The notes below the pieces were generated by a model. That model saw nothing but the letters and a program-made list of their open reading frames with translations, did no database searches and was not told the DNA's origin. A program made the translations under genes and the position numbers. Below are positions 7,397 through 16,051 of a stretch of 64,000 bases of DNA, in pieces; positions within the stretch are counted from its first letter, which is position 1; every line of letters starts with the position of its first letter. This DNA comes from Defluviimonas salinarum (GTDB taxonomy: Bacteria > Pseudomonadota > Alphaproteobacteria > Rhodobacterales > Rhodobacteraceae): NCBI RefSeq assembly GCF_026013545.1, contig NZ_JAPDOG010000001.1:347815-411814 (forward strand). The letters are read 5' to 3'.

Positions 7397-8318
7397 GCGT
7401 GCGATCGACCTTCTGCTGCGGGCCATGGAAGCCCGCAGCATGACGCTCCAGACATCGGCGCTGCACCAGGTTTCCCGCAGCGCGACCGACGCGTTGATCG
7501 CGGCCAAGCTGCTGGTGCCGAGCGGGCATGTGCCGATCGTTGCCGGGATGGACGACTATGAGGATGAACCGCTCGAGGCCACCTGGTCGGCCGAGCTGAA
7601 ATCATTCGGCTATCACGACAGCACCGGCCGCTGGATCAAGGTCGCCAATAAGGAGATCGCGGCGTGCAAGGTCGACTACGGTCTGGCCCTTGCCAAGATG
7701 CTGGTGGCGTTCGAGCGTGCCGGGCCCTCACGCCCGACGTCCTTGGTCACGGATCTCGTCTGGGAGGTTGGAACCATCAAGCTCGCCGGAGCGAAGGCCC
7801 CGGTGCCCGTCTGGTTTGCCCGGCGGCTTGGCGATCCGGGGATCTGGACGCAGCTCGAGGCTCTGATCGCGCGCAAGCCGCCGCAGGAAATCCGCATCAT
7901 CCTGACCTCCACGCCCGGCGAGCGTATCCCGACGACCGCCCAGAAACGCAACCACATCATCAACGTGGCGGATGTTGCGGGTGATCCGGCGAAGCTCGCG
8001 ATCTCGCCACAGGTCATCGGGGCTCGGGTGTTCCCCGGACAAGTGCAGCGTCGTTTCCCGATCGATCATTCCGACGACTACGGCATCGTCTGGCTGCGCG
8101 GCGAAGCCCTCACCTTCAAGAGCCCCAAGCAGCGTCGCTTGTTGAACGTGTTGTTCGATGCATACGAAACAGGTTCTGCAACATGCCTGACTGAAGCCGT
8201 GTTGTATGAAGCGGGCTACAAGGACGGCACGAATTCATTCTCCAAGGTGTTCAGCGGTCGCGACGACTGGCGCTCGTTCATCAAATACGCCGACGGAAAC
8301 TGTTGGATCGAGCCCTGA
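7389..8318 (+). CDS. Unknown protein with possible C-terminal winged helix
   Basis: A 309-aa protein starting with TTG inside the end of the previous gene (8-base overlap), with GAAGG about nine bases upstream. I do not recognise the family. The N-terminal region (RAIDLLLRAMEARS... SRSATDALIAAKLL) is helical; the middle has alternating beta strands (EIRIILTSTPGERIP near 175); the last ~70 residues (QRRLLNVLFDAYETG ... ASFSKVF-like pattern) look like a winged helix. It is followed by a strong terminator at 8344, so 6170-8318 is a self-contained two-gene transcription unit facing the XRE/ImmA pair. Confidence 0.75.
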   Translation: MSKRAIDLLLRAMEARSMTLQTSALHQVSRSATDALIAAKLLVPSGHVPIVAGMDDYEDEPLEATWSAELKSFGYHDSTGRWIKVANKEIAACKVDYGLALAKMLVAFERAGPSRPTSLVTDLVWEVGTIKLAGAKAPVPVWFARRLGDPGIWTQLEALIARKPPQEIRIILTSTPGERIPTTAQKRNHIINVADVAGDPAKLAISPQVIGARVFPGQVQRRFPIDHSDDYGIVWLRGEALTFKSPKQRRLLNVLFDAYETGSATCLTEAVLYEAGYKDGTNSFSKVFSGRDDWRSFIKYADGNCWIEP

Positions 8319-8343
8319 TCCGGTCAGACACCGCCATGTCGAA

Positions 8344-8373
8344 GGCCGTCCGTCAGGGCGGCCTTTTGCTTTT
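8344..8373 (+). terminator. Rho-independent terminator
   Basis: GGCCGTCC (8344-8351), loop GTCA, GGGCGGCC (8356-8363; one G-U pair), then TTTTGCTTTT. It lies 25 bases after the stop of the gene at 7389 and separates the regulatory region from the phage early genes. Confidence 0.85.
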
Positions 8374-8477
8374 GTGGCTTTCCTACCTGCTTCCCTACCG
8401 GTGCCCTCCCTAAGCCCTCCCACGCCCTCCGCCATGTTGAACCCGCAAGTGTTCGCAGAAATCCCAAGGAGGTTCAC

Positions 8478-8687
8478 ATGGGGACCAGGCACCTTTCCCA
8501 GATCGAGCTGGCGGCTCGCTGGAACATTTCGCACCGCACGCTGGAGCGCTGGCGGTGGACGGGCGAAGGCCCGAAATTCATCAAGCTCGGCGGCCGGGTG
8601 ATCTACCGGCTCGAGGATGTCGAGGCCTTCGAGGCCGAACAGATCCGCGGCGTGGATCACGAACCCCATCGTCCGATGTCGGCGTGA
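8478..8687 (+). CDS. Excisionase-like HTH protein
   Basis: A 69-aa MerR/excisionase-type winged-helix protein: LSQIELAARWNISHRTLERWR is the helix-turn-helix (6-26, shown in the sequence) followed by the wing FIKLGGRVIYRLEDVEAFE. A strong site, AAGGAGG, lies seven bases before the ATG. It is the first gene of the rightward early operon. It could control that operon or serve as an excisionase partner for the integrase at 2541. Full length. Confidence 0.85.
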   Translation: MGTRHLSQIELAARWNISHRTLERWRWTGEGPKFIKLGGRVIYRLEDVEAFEAEQIRGVDHEPHRPMSA

Positions 8688-8698
8688 GGGGGCGGAAC

Positions 8699-9184
8699 AT
8701 GACGATCTCCAACCACATCACCCTGGCCGATATCCACCGCATGCCGGTGGGCCAGATCGCGGCGCTGCCCGCCGATCAGCTCGCGCTGCTGAAAGGCGCG
8801 GCGGACGAGCAGCTGACGCAGGCGAAGTCGGTCGCGGACTGGCTCGACGGCGCCATCTCCCTCAAATACGCGGACCGCGCCCAGGACACCCGCCAGGAGG
8901 CGGGCAAGGACACCGGCACGATCCGGTTCGCGGATGACGGCGTCACTGTGATCGCCGAACTGCCCAAGCGCATCGACTGGGATCAGGCGTTGCTGGCGCA
9001 GATCGCCGAGAACATCGCCTCGGCGGGTGAGGACCCGGCGGAATTCATCGAGACCAAGCTGTCGGTGTCCGAGCGCAAATACGGCGCTTTGCCGGAAAGC
9101 TGGCGCAAGGGCTTCGAGCCCGCGCGCAAGGTCCGCACCGGCAAGCCGAAGTTCCGCCTCGTGCTGAACGAGGAGGTGCGCTGA
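8699..9184 (+). CDS. Phage early protein, unknown function
   Basis: A 161-aa protein starting at ATG 8699, preceded by GGGGGCGG. The N-terminal half is helical (LADIHRMPVGQIAALPADQLALL), the C-terminal half contains DWDQALLAQIAENIASAGEDPAEF and ends basic. I recognise the type as a phage early protein found directly ahead of the RecA-like ATPase, but not its function. The stop codon shares its A with the next ATG (TGATG), so the two are translationally coupled, which hints at a shared complex with the recombinase. Confidence 0.75.
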   Translation: MTISNHITLADIHRMPVGQIAALPADQLALLKGAADEQLTQAKSVADWLDGAISLKYADRAQDTRQEAGKDTGTIRFADDGVTVIAELPKRIDWDQALLAQIAENIASAGEDPAEFIETKLSVSERKYGALPESWRKGFEPARKVRTGKPKFRLVLNEEVR

Positions 9185-9930
9185 TGGCCATTTCGCTCGC
9201 GTCCCTGCGCACGACCTCGGTGCTGACCCCGCCGCGCATCCTGATCCACGGCGTGGCCGGGGTGGGCAAATCCACCTTTGCGGCCGATGCAGACCGGCCC
9301 GTCTTCCTCATGACCGAGGATGGGCTGGGCAAGCTGCAGGTCCCGCATTTTCCGCTGGCGACCAGCTTTGCGGAGGTGGCCGAGGCGCTTGATGCGCTCT
9401 CGAACGAGGACCATGATTTCGGCACGGTCGTCGTTGACAGCGTCGACTGGCTGGAGCCGCTGATCTGGGCCGAGGCCTGCAAGCGTAACGGCTGGGCCTC
9501 GATCGAGGCGCCGGGGTTCGGGAAAGGCTATGCCGAGGCGCTGACGATCTGGCGCGAATATCTCGACCGGCTCAACGCGCTGCGCGACCGCAAAGGCATG
9601 GTGGTCATCCAGATCGCCCATACCGACATCAAGCGTTTCGACAGCCCCGAGCACGAGCCCTACGACCGCTATGTGATCAAGCTGCAGACTCGCGCCTCGG
9701 CGCTGCTGCAGGAGCATTCCGACGTGGTGCTCTTCGCCAACTATCAAATCTCGGTCGCGAAATCCGATGTCGGCTTCAACAAGAAGGTGACCCGGGCGCT
9801 CGGGTCCGGTGCGCGCGTCATGCACACCGAAGAGCGCCCCGCCTTCCTCGCCAAGAACCGTTACGGCCTGCCGGACACCCTGCCGCTGATGTGGTCGGAG
9901 TTCCTCGCGGCCATGCCCCAATCCCAATGA
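9184..9930 (+). CDS. Phage RecA/Sak4-like ATP-binding protein (AAA_24)
   Basis: A 248-aa NTPase of the AAA_24 phage family. Walker A is GVAGVGKST (residues 23-31); the Walker B strand is TVVVDSVDWL near 80-89. Length and layout fit Sak4-like single-strand annealing recombinases related to a RAD51/RecA core. It is directly followed by a DUF669 protein and, two genes on, an Fe-S exonuclease, the usual partners in a phage recombination module. It would pair or anneal single strands during replication and repair. A pure helicase-loading role cannot be excluded. Confidence 0.88.
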   Translation: MAISLASLRTTSVLTPPRILIHGVAGVGKSTFAADADRPVFLMTEDGLGKLQVPHFPLATSFAEVAEALDALSNEDHDFGTVVVDSVDWLEPLIWAEACKRNGWASIEAPGFGKGYAEALTIWREYLDRLNALRDRKGMVVIQIAHTDIKRFDSPEHEPYDRYVIKLQTRASALLQEHSDVVLFANYQISVAKSDVGFNKKVTRALGSGARVMHTEERPAFLAKNRYGLPDTLPLMWSEFLAAMPQSQ

Positions 9931-9949
9931 ACTGAACAAGGACAAGACC

Positions 9950-10450
9950 ATGGCACGTTTCGACACGTCCTTCGACGCCACCAGCGTCGAGCCCACCACC
10001 GCCTACGAGCTGCTGCCCGCAGGCAAATACCGCGCCCAGATCGTCGAGAGCGAGATGCGCGTCACCAAGAACGGCATGGGCCAGTTCCTCTGGCTGATGC
10101 TCGACATCCTCGAGGGCGAGCACAAGGGGCGGAAGATCTTCGACCAGCTCAACCTGGTGAACCCGAACCCGACCACGGTGGAGATCGCGCAGCGCACGCT
10201 CTCGGCGATCTGCCACGCCACGGGCCGGATGCATGTCAGCGACAGCGAAGAGCTGCACCTGATCCCGATGACGATCCAGGTGAAGATCCGCCCGCCGAAG
10301 AACGGCTACGGCGAGAGCAACGCGATTGCCTATCTGCCGCCCGAGCGGGGTTCGGCCCCGGCCGCCCGCCCGGCGAAGCCCGCGCCCGATCCGGCCGGCT
10401 CTTCGGTGCCGCCGAAAATGGCCTCCGCGCCCTGGAACAAGAAGGGCTGA
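9950..10450 (+). CDS. DUF669 protein (SSB-like)
   Basis: A 166-aa DUF669 protein. The N-terminal ~120 residues form a beta-rich core (LLPAGKYRAQIVESEMRVTK, then FLWLMLDILEGEHKGRKIFDQL), followed by a Pro/Ala-rich flexible tail and an acidic-poor, positively charged end (APWNKKG). DUF669 genes almost always sit beside AAA_24 ATPases in phages; a single-strand-binding role with an OB-like fold has been proposed for such partners, which I regard as likely but unproven here. ATG 9950 follows AAGGACAAG. Confidence 0.85.
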   Translation: MARFDTSFDATSVEPTTAYELLPAGKYRAQIVESEMRVTKNGMGQFLWLMLDILEGEHKGRKIFDQLNLVNPNPTTVEIAQRTLSAICHATGRMHVSDSEELHLIPMTIQVKIRPPKNGYGESNAIAYLPPERGSAPAARPAKPAPDPAGSSVPPKMASAPWNKKG

Positions 10451-10454
10451 GCAC

Positions 10455-10490
10455 CCGCGCTGCCCTGCGCCCTGACTGACGGGGCAGCGC
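10455..10490 (+). terminator. Long hairpin without T-run between early genes
   Basis: CGCGCTGCCC (10455-10464) and GGGCAGCGCG (10481-10490) make a perfect 10-bp stem with a 16-base loop directly after the DUF669 stop. There is no T-tract, so it may reduce read-through, protect the upstream mRNA end, or need Rho, rather than terminate by itself. Confidence 0.45.
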
Positions 10491-10514
10491 GCAACCCCAT
10501 CTGAGGAAATTCCC

Positions 10515-10877
10515 ATGACTGACATGACCAACGCGGCCCCCGTGGCCGTGAACAGCTCCTGCTTGCCTGATGATCAGCGGCGACTGATCGAGCTCGACGA
10601 TGCCATCGCCAAGATCCGGACGCAGATCGCGACGGCCGATCTGGCCCGCCAGCGCGGCCAGAAGCCGATCGATCCGGACTGGTTCCACCGGGCCCGTACG
10701 GCCCTGCGCCACCTGTGCCGCGAGCGCGCGGAACTGCTCGCCCAAGGCTCCGGCCGCCGTCGCCGCGAAAAGCTCAAGGACGCGCTGATCGGCATCCTGC
10801 GCGAACGCCATGACCCCGAGACCTGGGATGGCATTCTGGCCGAGGCGCAGGCCCGTAGCGAACGGGAGGGTCTGTGA
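10515..10877 (+). CDS. Phage early protein, unknown function
   Basis: A 120-aa highly charged helical protein (ALRHLCRERAELLAQ, then GRRRREKLKDALIG) with no recognised domain. ATG 10515 follows TGAGGAAATTCCC. It sits between DUF669 and the exonuclease and its stop overlaps the exonuclease ATG by one base, so it probably belongs to the recombination module. Alpha-helical, basic composition would suit DNA or protein binding. Confidence 0.75.
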   Translation: MTDMTNAAPVAVNSSCLPDDQRRLIELDDAIAKIRTQIATADLARQRGQKPIDPDWFHRARTALRHLCRERAELLAQGSGRRRREKLKDALIGILRERHDPETWDGILAEAQARSEREGL

Positions 10878-11821
10878 TGGCAGAACTTCCCGAAGCCCCC
10901 ACGCCCACGCTGACGGCGATCTATGCCGATTATGAGGCCCGCCAGGGCGATGGTTTCCGCGACCATCTCGGCGCCTCGATTATCGGCAAATCCTGCGCCC
11001 GGGCGCTCTGGTACGACTTCCGCTGGATCACGCCCGCGCGCCATTCCGGCCGCCTGCTGCGCCTCTTTGAGACGGGCCAGCAGGAAGAAGACCGGCTCGT
11101 GCGCAACTTGCGTGCCACCGGGGCGACCGTGCTCGAGGTCGATCCCGAGACCGGCCGCCAGTTCCGGGTCGAGGCCCATGGCGGCCATTTCGGCGGCTCG
11201 CTCGATGGCGTGGCCATTGGGCTCTTGGAGGCCCCGAAGACCTGGCATGTGATGGAGTTCAAGACCCACTCGGTCAAGAGCTTCAACGAGTTGACCGCCA
11301 AGGGTGTCGTTCTGGCCAAGCCCCAGCACGCCGCGCAGATGCAGATCTACATGCACCTGACGGGCATCACGCGCGCCCTCTACGTCGCGGTCTGCAAGGA
11401 CACCGACGCGCTGCATGTCGAGCGCATAGAGGCGGACCGCGCCATGGCCGAGCGCCTGCTGGAAAAGGCCGGGCGCATCATCTTCGCCCAGCATCCGCCC
11501 CCGCGGATCAGCGAGGATCCGGCCTGGTTCGAATGCCGGTTCTGCGATCACCATGCGGCCTGCCATGACGGCGGTGGCGCTGCGGTGACCTGCCGGTCCT
11601 GCCTGCATGCGACACCCGTCGAGGGTGGTTGGCACTGCGCCCGCCACGACCGGATGCTGGCCCTGGCAGAGCAACGCGCCGCCTGTGGCCGTCACCTTTT
11701 CATCCCCGATCTCATCCCGGGCGAGGTTATCGATGCGGGCGACGATCTCGTCACCTACCGCATGGCCGATGGCACGACCTGGACCAATGACGCCCGTTCC
11801 CCGGAGGCCGCGCCATGCTGA
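10877..11821 (+). CDS. PD-(D/E)XK exonuclease with probable Fe-S cluster
   Basis: A 314-aa nuclease of the Cas4/AddB-like PD-(D/E)XK family. Catalytic residues are visible as GSLDG (Asp110), MEFKT (Glu127, Lys129) and the QMQIYM motif (Gln154, Tyr158). Cys40 together with C-x2-C-x5-C (Cys220, 223, 229) reproduces the four-cysteine 4Fe-4S arrangement of AddB and Cas4. I use ATG 10877 rather than the GTG three bases before it. Expected role: resects DNA ends to feed the Sak4-like annealing protein. It overlaps the helicase start by seven bases. Confidence 0.88.
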   Translation: MAELPEAPTPTLTAIYADYEARQGDGFRDHLGASIIGKSCARALWYDFRWITPARHSGRLLRLFETGQQEEDRLVRNLRATGATVLEVDPETGRQFRVEAHGGHFGGSLDGVAIGLLEAPKTWHVMEFKTHSVKSFNELTAKGVVLAKPQHAAQMQIYMHLTGITRALYVAVCKDTDALHVERIEADRAMAERLLEKAGRIIFAQHPPPRISEDPAWFECRFCDHHAACHDGGGAAVTCRSCLHATPVEGGWHCARHDRMLALAEQRAACGRHLFIPDLIPGEVIDAGDDLVTYRMADGTTWTNDARSPEAAPC

Positions 11822-13551
11822 CCCTGCGCCCCTATCAACAGGCCGCGATCACCGCGATCTACGGCTATTTCCAGACCCACACCGGCAATCCGCTGGTGGT
11901 CATCCCGACCGCGGGCGGCAAGTCGCTCGTCATGGCGTCCTTCATCGAAGGCGTGCTGAAGGCCTGGCCCGATCAGCGCATCCTGATCGTGACCCATGTC
12001 CGCGAATTGATCGCGCAGAACCATGCCGAGATGATCGGCCTCTGGCCCGACGCCCCGGCGGGCATCTATTCGGCGGGCCTCGGAAAGCGCGAGGCTCAGG
12101 CACGGATTCTCTTCGCGGGCATCCAGTCGATCCACCGTCGCGCGGCCGAGATCGGCCACACCGATCTGGTGCTGATCGACGAGGCGCATCTGATCCCCGG
12201 CAAGTCGAGCACGATGTATCGGCGTTTCCTCGACGCGCTGAAAGCGATCAACCCGGCGCTCAAGGTCATCGGGCTGACCGCCACGCCGTTCCGGCTCGAT
12301 TGCGGGATGCTGCACGAGGGGCAGAATGCGCTCTTCACCGACATCGCCTATGAGGCCCCGGTCCGCGCGCTGATCGATGCGGGGTATCTGAGCCCTCTGG
12401 TCTCGAAACAGCCCGCCACCCGGCTCGACGTCTCGAAGGTGGGCACCCGCGCGGGCGATTTCATTGCGCGCGATCTGGCGGCGGCGGTCGATCAGGACGC
12501 CATCACCCGCGCGGCTGTGACCGAGATCATCGCGCATGGCCGCGACCGCAAATCCTGGCTGGCCTTCTGCTCGGGCGTCGAGCATGCGCGCCACGTAGCC
12601 GAGGAATTCGGCCGCCAGGGTGTCAGCTGCCGCACGATCTTCGGCGACACGCCGAAGGACGAGCGCGATGCGATCCTTGCCGCCTTCAAGCGCGGCGAAA
12701 TCCGGGCGCTCGCCTCGATGGGCGTGCTGACCACCGGCTTCAACGCGCCGGGGGTCGACCTGATCGCGCTCCTGCGTCCCACGCAATCGGCCGGGCTCTA
12801 TGTGCAGATGGTCGGGCGCGGCACCCGCCTTGCGCCGGGCAAGGAAAACTGCCTGGTGCTGGACTTCGCCGGCAATGTCCGCCGCCACGGGCCGATCGAC
12901 TTGGTGCGCCCCAAACGCCCCGGTGATGGCGGTGGGGGCGAGGCGCCGACCAAGGTCTGCCCGGACTGTGACAGCATCATCGCGCTCTCGGCGACGGAAT
13001 GCCCGGATTGCGGCTATGTCTTCCCGGCGCGCGAGGTGAAGATCGCCCCCACGGCCGCCACGCTGCCGGTGCTTTCGCCAAAGCAACGATGGCTTCCGGT
13101 CACGGGCGTTTCCTACAGCCGCCACGACAAGGCGGGCGGGCGTCCGTCGCTCAAGGTGACCTATAGCTGCGGCCTTGCCACCTACAGCGAATGGGTCTGC
13201 CTCGAGCATCAGGGCTATGCCCGCCAGAAGGCGGCCGAGTGGTGGCGCAAGCGCGCGCCCGGCTGCCCTGTGCCGCGGAGCGTGGCCGAGGCCCTCGCGC
13301 AGACGAGCCGCCTTGCGCGCCCCAGCGACATCTCGGTCCGCCCCTCGGGCCGCTATCTTGAAATCTCCGGTTACAGGTTCGCCCCATGCGCCCATCCGAC
13401 CCCGGCCTCTGCGCCGTCTGCCACCGGGAACCTCGCGGGTTTGGTTGGTTCGAACCGGGGTTCTGCCGCACCGACCCGCGGCGCGACGCCAGCCGCAAGC
13501 GGCTCTGCAGCCGTGCCTGTCAGGACCTCTGCCATGGGAGGAAGGGCATGA
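11815..13551 (+). CDS. DEAD/DEAH-box (SF2) helicase
   Basis: A 578-aa superfamily 2 helicase: PTAGGKS (31-37, motif I), DEAH (122-125, motif II), TATP (155-158, motif III) and QMVGRGTR (331-338, motif VI). A zinc ribbon follows (CPDC at 382-385, CPDC at 396-399). The last ~57 residues are Ala/Ser/Pro-rich and lie inside the next gene, which reads in another frame. The length fits phage replication helicases placed ahead of a primase. It would unwind DNA at the phage origin or during recombination. Confidence 0.93.
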   Translation: MLTLRPYQQAAITAIYGYFQTHTGNPLVVIPTAGGKSLVMASFIEGVLKAWPDQRILIVTHVRELIAQNHAEMIGLWPDAPAGIYSAGLGKREAQARILFAGIQSIHRRAAEIGHTDLVLIDEAHLIPGKSSTMYRRFLDALKAINPALKVIGLTATPFRLDCGMLHEGQNALFTDIAYEAPVRALIDAGYLSPLVSKQPATRLDVSKVGTRAGDFIARDLAAAVDQDAITRAAVTEIIAHGRDRKSWLAFCSGVEHARHVAEEFGRQGVSCRTIFGDTPKDERDAILAAFKRGEIRALASMGVLTTGFNAPGVDLIALLRPTQSAGLYVQMVGRGTRLAPGKENCLVLDFAGNVRRHGPIDLVRPKRPGDGGGGEAPTKVCPDCDSIIALSATECPDCGYVFPAREVKIAPTAATLPVLSPKQRWLPVTGVSYSRHDKAGGRPSLKVTYSCGLATYSEWVCLEHQGYARQKAAEWWRKRAPGCPVPRSVAEALAQTSRLARPSDISVRPSGRYLEISGYRFAPCAHPTPASAPSATGNLAGLVGSNRGSAAPTRGATPAASGSAAVPVRTSAMGGRA

Positions 13552-13772
13552 TCGATCCGACCCCGAATGAGACCAAGGCCATGGCCAAAGGCGGCCAGAT
13601 GGGCGGCGAATATCTTGAGAGAATCGGCAAGTCCGACCTCGCGACCCTGTCCGAGGAGGAATGGGCCCGGTTTCTCGATGCGGTCGTCACCGGCTATTGC
13701 GACCACCTGCGCGCGCTGGCGGCGAAGGATCGCAACCGGCTCGACGCGATGGCGCCGGAGGTGCCGTTCTGA
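13386..13772 (+). CDS. DUF6511-type zinc-finger phage protein
   Basis: A 128-aa protein starting with CAVC (Cys9, Cys12) and a second pair in CSRAC (Cys41, Cys45), which together could bind zinc; this pattern is that of DUF6511 phage proteins. It overlaps the end of the helicase by 166 bases in a different frame and ends on the primase ATG (TGATG). The long overlap is unusual, but the cysteine pattern in this frame is better than the low-complexity helicase tail, so I believe this gene is real. Role unknown, probably in replication. Confidence 0.8.
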   Translation: MRPSDPGLCAVCHREPRGFGWFEPGFCRTDPRRDASRKRLCSRACQDLCHGRKGMIDPTPNETKAMAKGGQMGGEYLERIGKSDLATLSEEEWARFLDAVVTGYCDHLRALAAKDRNRLDAMAPEVPF

Positions 13773-16045
13773 TGGCCGACACGTCCTGGATGGCGCGCTT
13801 CGGCGCGCGGCTCGTCACCAATGGCTATGCCATCTTGCCGATCGGCCCGGGCACCAAGAAGCCCGGCCGGTTCCAACGCGGCGGCTGGGCCGATTACCCC
13901 GAATGGAATCGCCATGCCGAACGCCCGACCACGGAGGTCGAGGTCGCGACCTGGGCCACTTGGCCCGATTGCGGCATCGGCATCGTCGGCGGTGCGGTGG
14001 CGGCGGTCGATATCGACATCGCGACGGACGCCCAACTGGCATTGCAGATCGAGGCGCTGGCCCGGGCGCGCCTCGGCGACACGCCCGCACTGCGCATCGG
14101 CCGCGCCCCTAAGCGCATGCTGGTCTATCGCACGGCCGCACCGTTTCGGGGCATCAAACGCCATCCGCTCGAGGTTCTCTGCCTCGGGCAGCAGTTTCTG
14201 GCCTATGCCAATCACCCCGACACCGGCGCGCCCTATGTCTGGCCCGACGAGGGTCTGGCCGATCTCGATATCAGCGATCTTCCGGAAATCACGGCGGAAG
14301 CGGCGGCGACCTTTCTCGACGAGGCCTACGCGATCCTGCCCGAGGCCCTGCGCCAGCGTGGGCTGCGCTCGGCAGCACCGGCCACCTTGCTGCGCAACCA
14401 CGGGCAGATCGGCACCTTGCCCGCCATCCGGTCGGCGCTCGACTGGCTGCCGAATGACGAGCTCGACTACGACAGCTGGATGCGCATCGGCATGGCGCTG
14501 AAAGGTGCGCTTGGCGATGAGGGCGGCGAGGTCTTTGCCACCTGGTCGGCCCAGGCCGCCAAGGATGTGCCCGCGACAACGGCTCGCGCCTGGGCGAGCT
14601 TCAAGCCCGACCGGATCGGCGCGGGCACGATCTACCACCTCGCCATGGAGCGTGGCTGGCAGCCCGACGCCGCCTTACGCCTCGATGGCAGTCTCGATCC
14701 GGACGGCCCGCATCCGGCCGCCGATCTGCTGGCCCGGCTGGAGGGGAGCGCGCCGACCGTCGCCGATCCGGAAAAACCCGCCTTCAGCCTGACCATCCCC
14801 GATGGTCTCGTCGGGGATCTGACCGGCTACATGCTGGCCACAGCGCGCCGCCCACAGCCGCTTCTGTCGCTCGGGGCCAGCCTCTGCGCCATCGGCGCGC
14901 TGATGGGGCGGCGGTATCGCACCACCAGCAACCTTCGCTCGAACCTCTATGTCGTGGGGATCGCCGACAGCGGCTCGGGCAAGAACCACGCCCGCGAGAT
15001 CATCAACGAGGTGTTCTTCGAGACGGGTCTCGCCCACTATCTCGGCGGCAACAAGATCGCCTCCGGCGCGGGGCTTTTGACCGCGCTCCACCGCCAGCCG
15101 GCGATCCTGTTCCAGATCGACGAATTCGGGATGTTCCTGTCGGCCGCCGCTGACCGCAAGCGCAGCCCGCGCCACATCACTGAGATCCTCGACAACATGA
15201 CCGAACTCTTCACGGCCGCAGGCGGGATCTTCCTCGGGGCGGAATATGCGAATCGCGACGGCACCAATGAGCGGCGCGACATCAACCAGCCCTGCCTTTG
15301 CGTCTATGGCACCACGACGCCTCTGCATTTCTGGGGCGCGCTGCAGGGGGCAAACGTGGTCGATGGCTCGCTCGCGCGCTTTCTGATCTTGCCGAGCGAT
15401 GAACACTATCCGGACGAGAACCTCGCCGTCGGCATCCGGCAAGCCCCTCCCGCGCTGATCCAGGCGCTCCAGCTGGTCGCCAAGGGCGGCGGATCCGCGA
15501 AGGGCAACCTGACCGGCAAGACCGCCGATCAGAACACCGCCGTGAACCCGATGACCGTGCCGATGTCCGACGCGGCGCGCGCCCGGTTCGCCGATCTCAG
15601 CGACGTCCTGACCGAGGAACTACGGGCAGCGGCCGGTACGGCCTTCACGGCCATTCTCGCCCGGATCGGAGAGAACGCGTTGAAGTTGGCGCTGATCGTC
15701 GCTGTTGGTCGCGATCCTGTGCGCCCCGAGATCGATATCACTGCTGCGGACTGGGCCATCGGCTTCGTGCGCCATTACGCGCGGCGCACCATGGAGGCGG
15801 TCGAGCGCCATGTGGCGGATACCGAGACCGAGGCGCATCTGAAGCGGCTGAAGGAGATCGTCCGCGCCGCCGGGCCCAAGGGGATCACCAAATCCGAGAT
15901 CACCCGGGCTTCCCAATGGCTGAAATCGCGCGACCGCGACGAAATCCTGCTGACGCTGATCGAGAGCGGCGACATCACCACGGGCATGCGCGGCTCCTCG
16001 ACCAAGCAGGCCATGGTCTACCGGATGGCGCGGTGGGGCGGGTGA
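13772..16045 (+). CDS. Bifunctional primase-polymerase with helicase-like ATPase
   Basis: A 757-aa replication protein. The N-terminal ~190 residues are a Prim-Pol (AEP) domain: YAILPI (19-24) and the metal-binding VDIDI (Asp80, Asp82). A PriCT-2-like helical region follows (about 215-295, DYDSWMRIGMALK), then a DUF3987-like ATPase with Walker A GIADSGSGKN (396-405) and the Walker B-like FQIDEFG. A C-terminal winged-helix region (GITKSEITRASQWLKSR) probably binds DNA. Priming plus ATPase in one chain is typical of plasmid and phage replication starters. Just downstream is a repeat-rich, AT-rich gap that could be the origin. Confidence 0.92.
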   Translation: MADTSWMARFGARLVTNGYAILPIGPGTKKPGRFQRGGWADYPEWNRHAERPTTEVEVATWATWPDCGIGIVGGAVAAVDIDIATDAQLALQIEALARARLGDTPALRIGRAPKRMLVYRTAAPFRGIKRHPLEVLCLGQQFLAYANHPDTGAPYVWPDEGLADLDISDLPEITAEAAATFLDEAYAILPEALRQRGLRSAAPATLLRNHGQIGTLPAIRSALDWLPNDELDYDSWMRIGMALKGALGDEGGEVFATWSAQAAKDVPATTARAWASFKPDRIGAGTIYHLAMERGWQPDAALRLDGSLDPDGPHPAADLLARLEGSAPTVADPEKPAFSLTIPDGLVGDLTGYMLATARRPQPLLSLGASLCAIGALMGRRYRTTSNLRSNLYVVGIADSGSGKNHAREIINEVFFETGLAHYLGGNKIASGAGLLTALHRQPAILFQIDEFGMFLSAAADRKRSPRHITEILDNMTELFTAAGGIFLGAEYANRDGTNERRDINQPCLCVYGTTTPLHFWGALQGANVVDGSLARFLILPSDEHYPDENLAVGIRQAPPALIQALQLVAKGGGSAKGNLTGKTADQNTAVNPMTVPMSDAARARFADLSDVLTEELRAAAGTAFTAILARIGENALKLALIVAVGRDPVRPEIDITAADWAIGFVRHYARRTMEAVERHVADTETEAHLKRLKEIVRAAGPKGITKSEITRASQWLKSRDRDEILLTLIESGDITTGMRGSSTKQAMVYRMARWGG

Positions 16046-16051
16046 CCGGAG

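Noticed and set aside
11755-13395. 546-aa open frame opposite the helicase
   Set aside because: The plus strand carries all SF2 motifs in order; the antisense frame is low-complexity.
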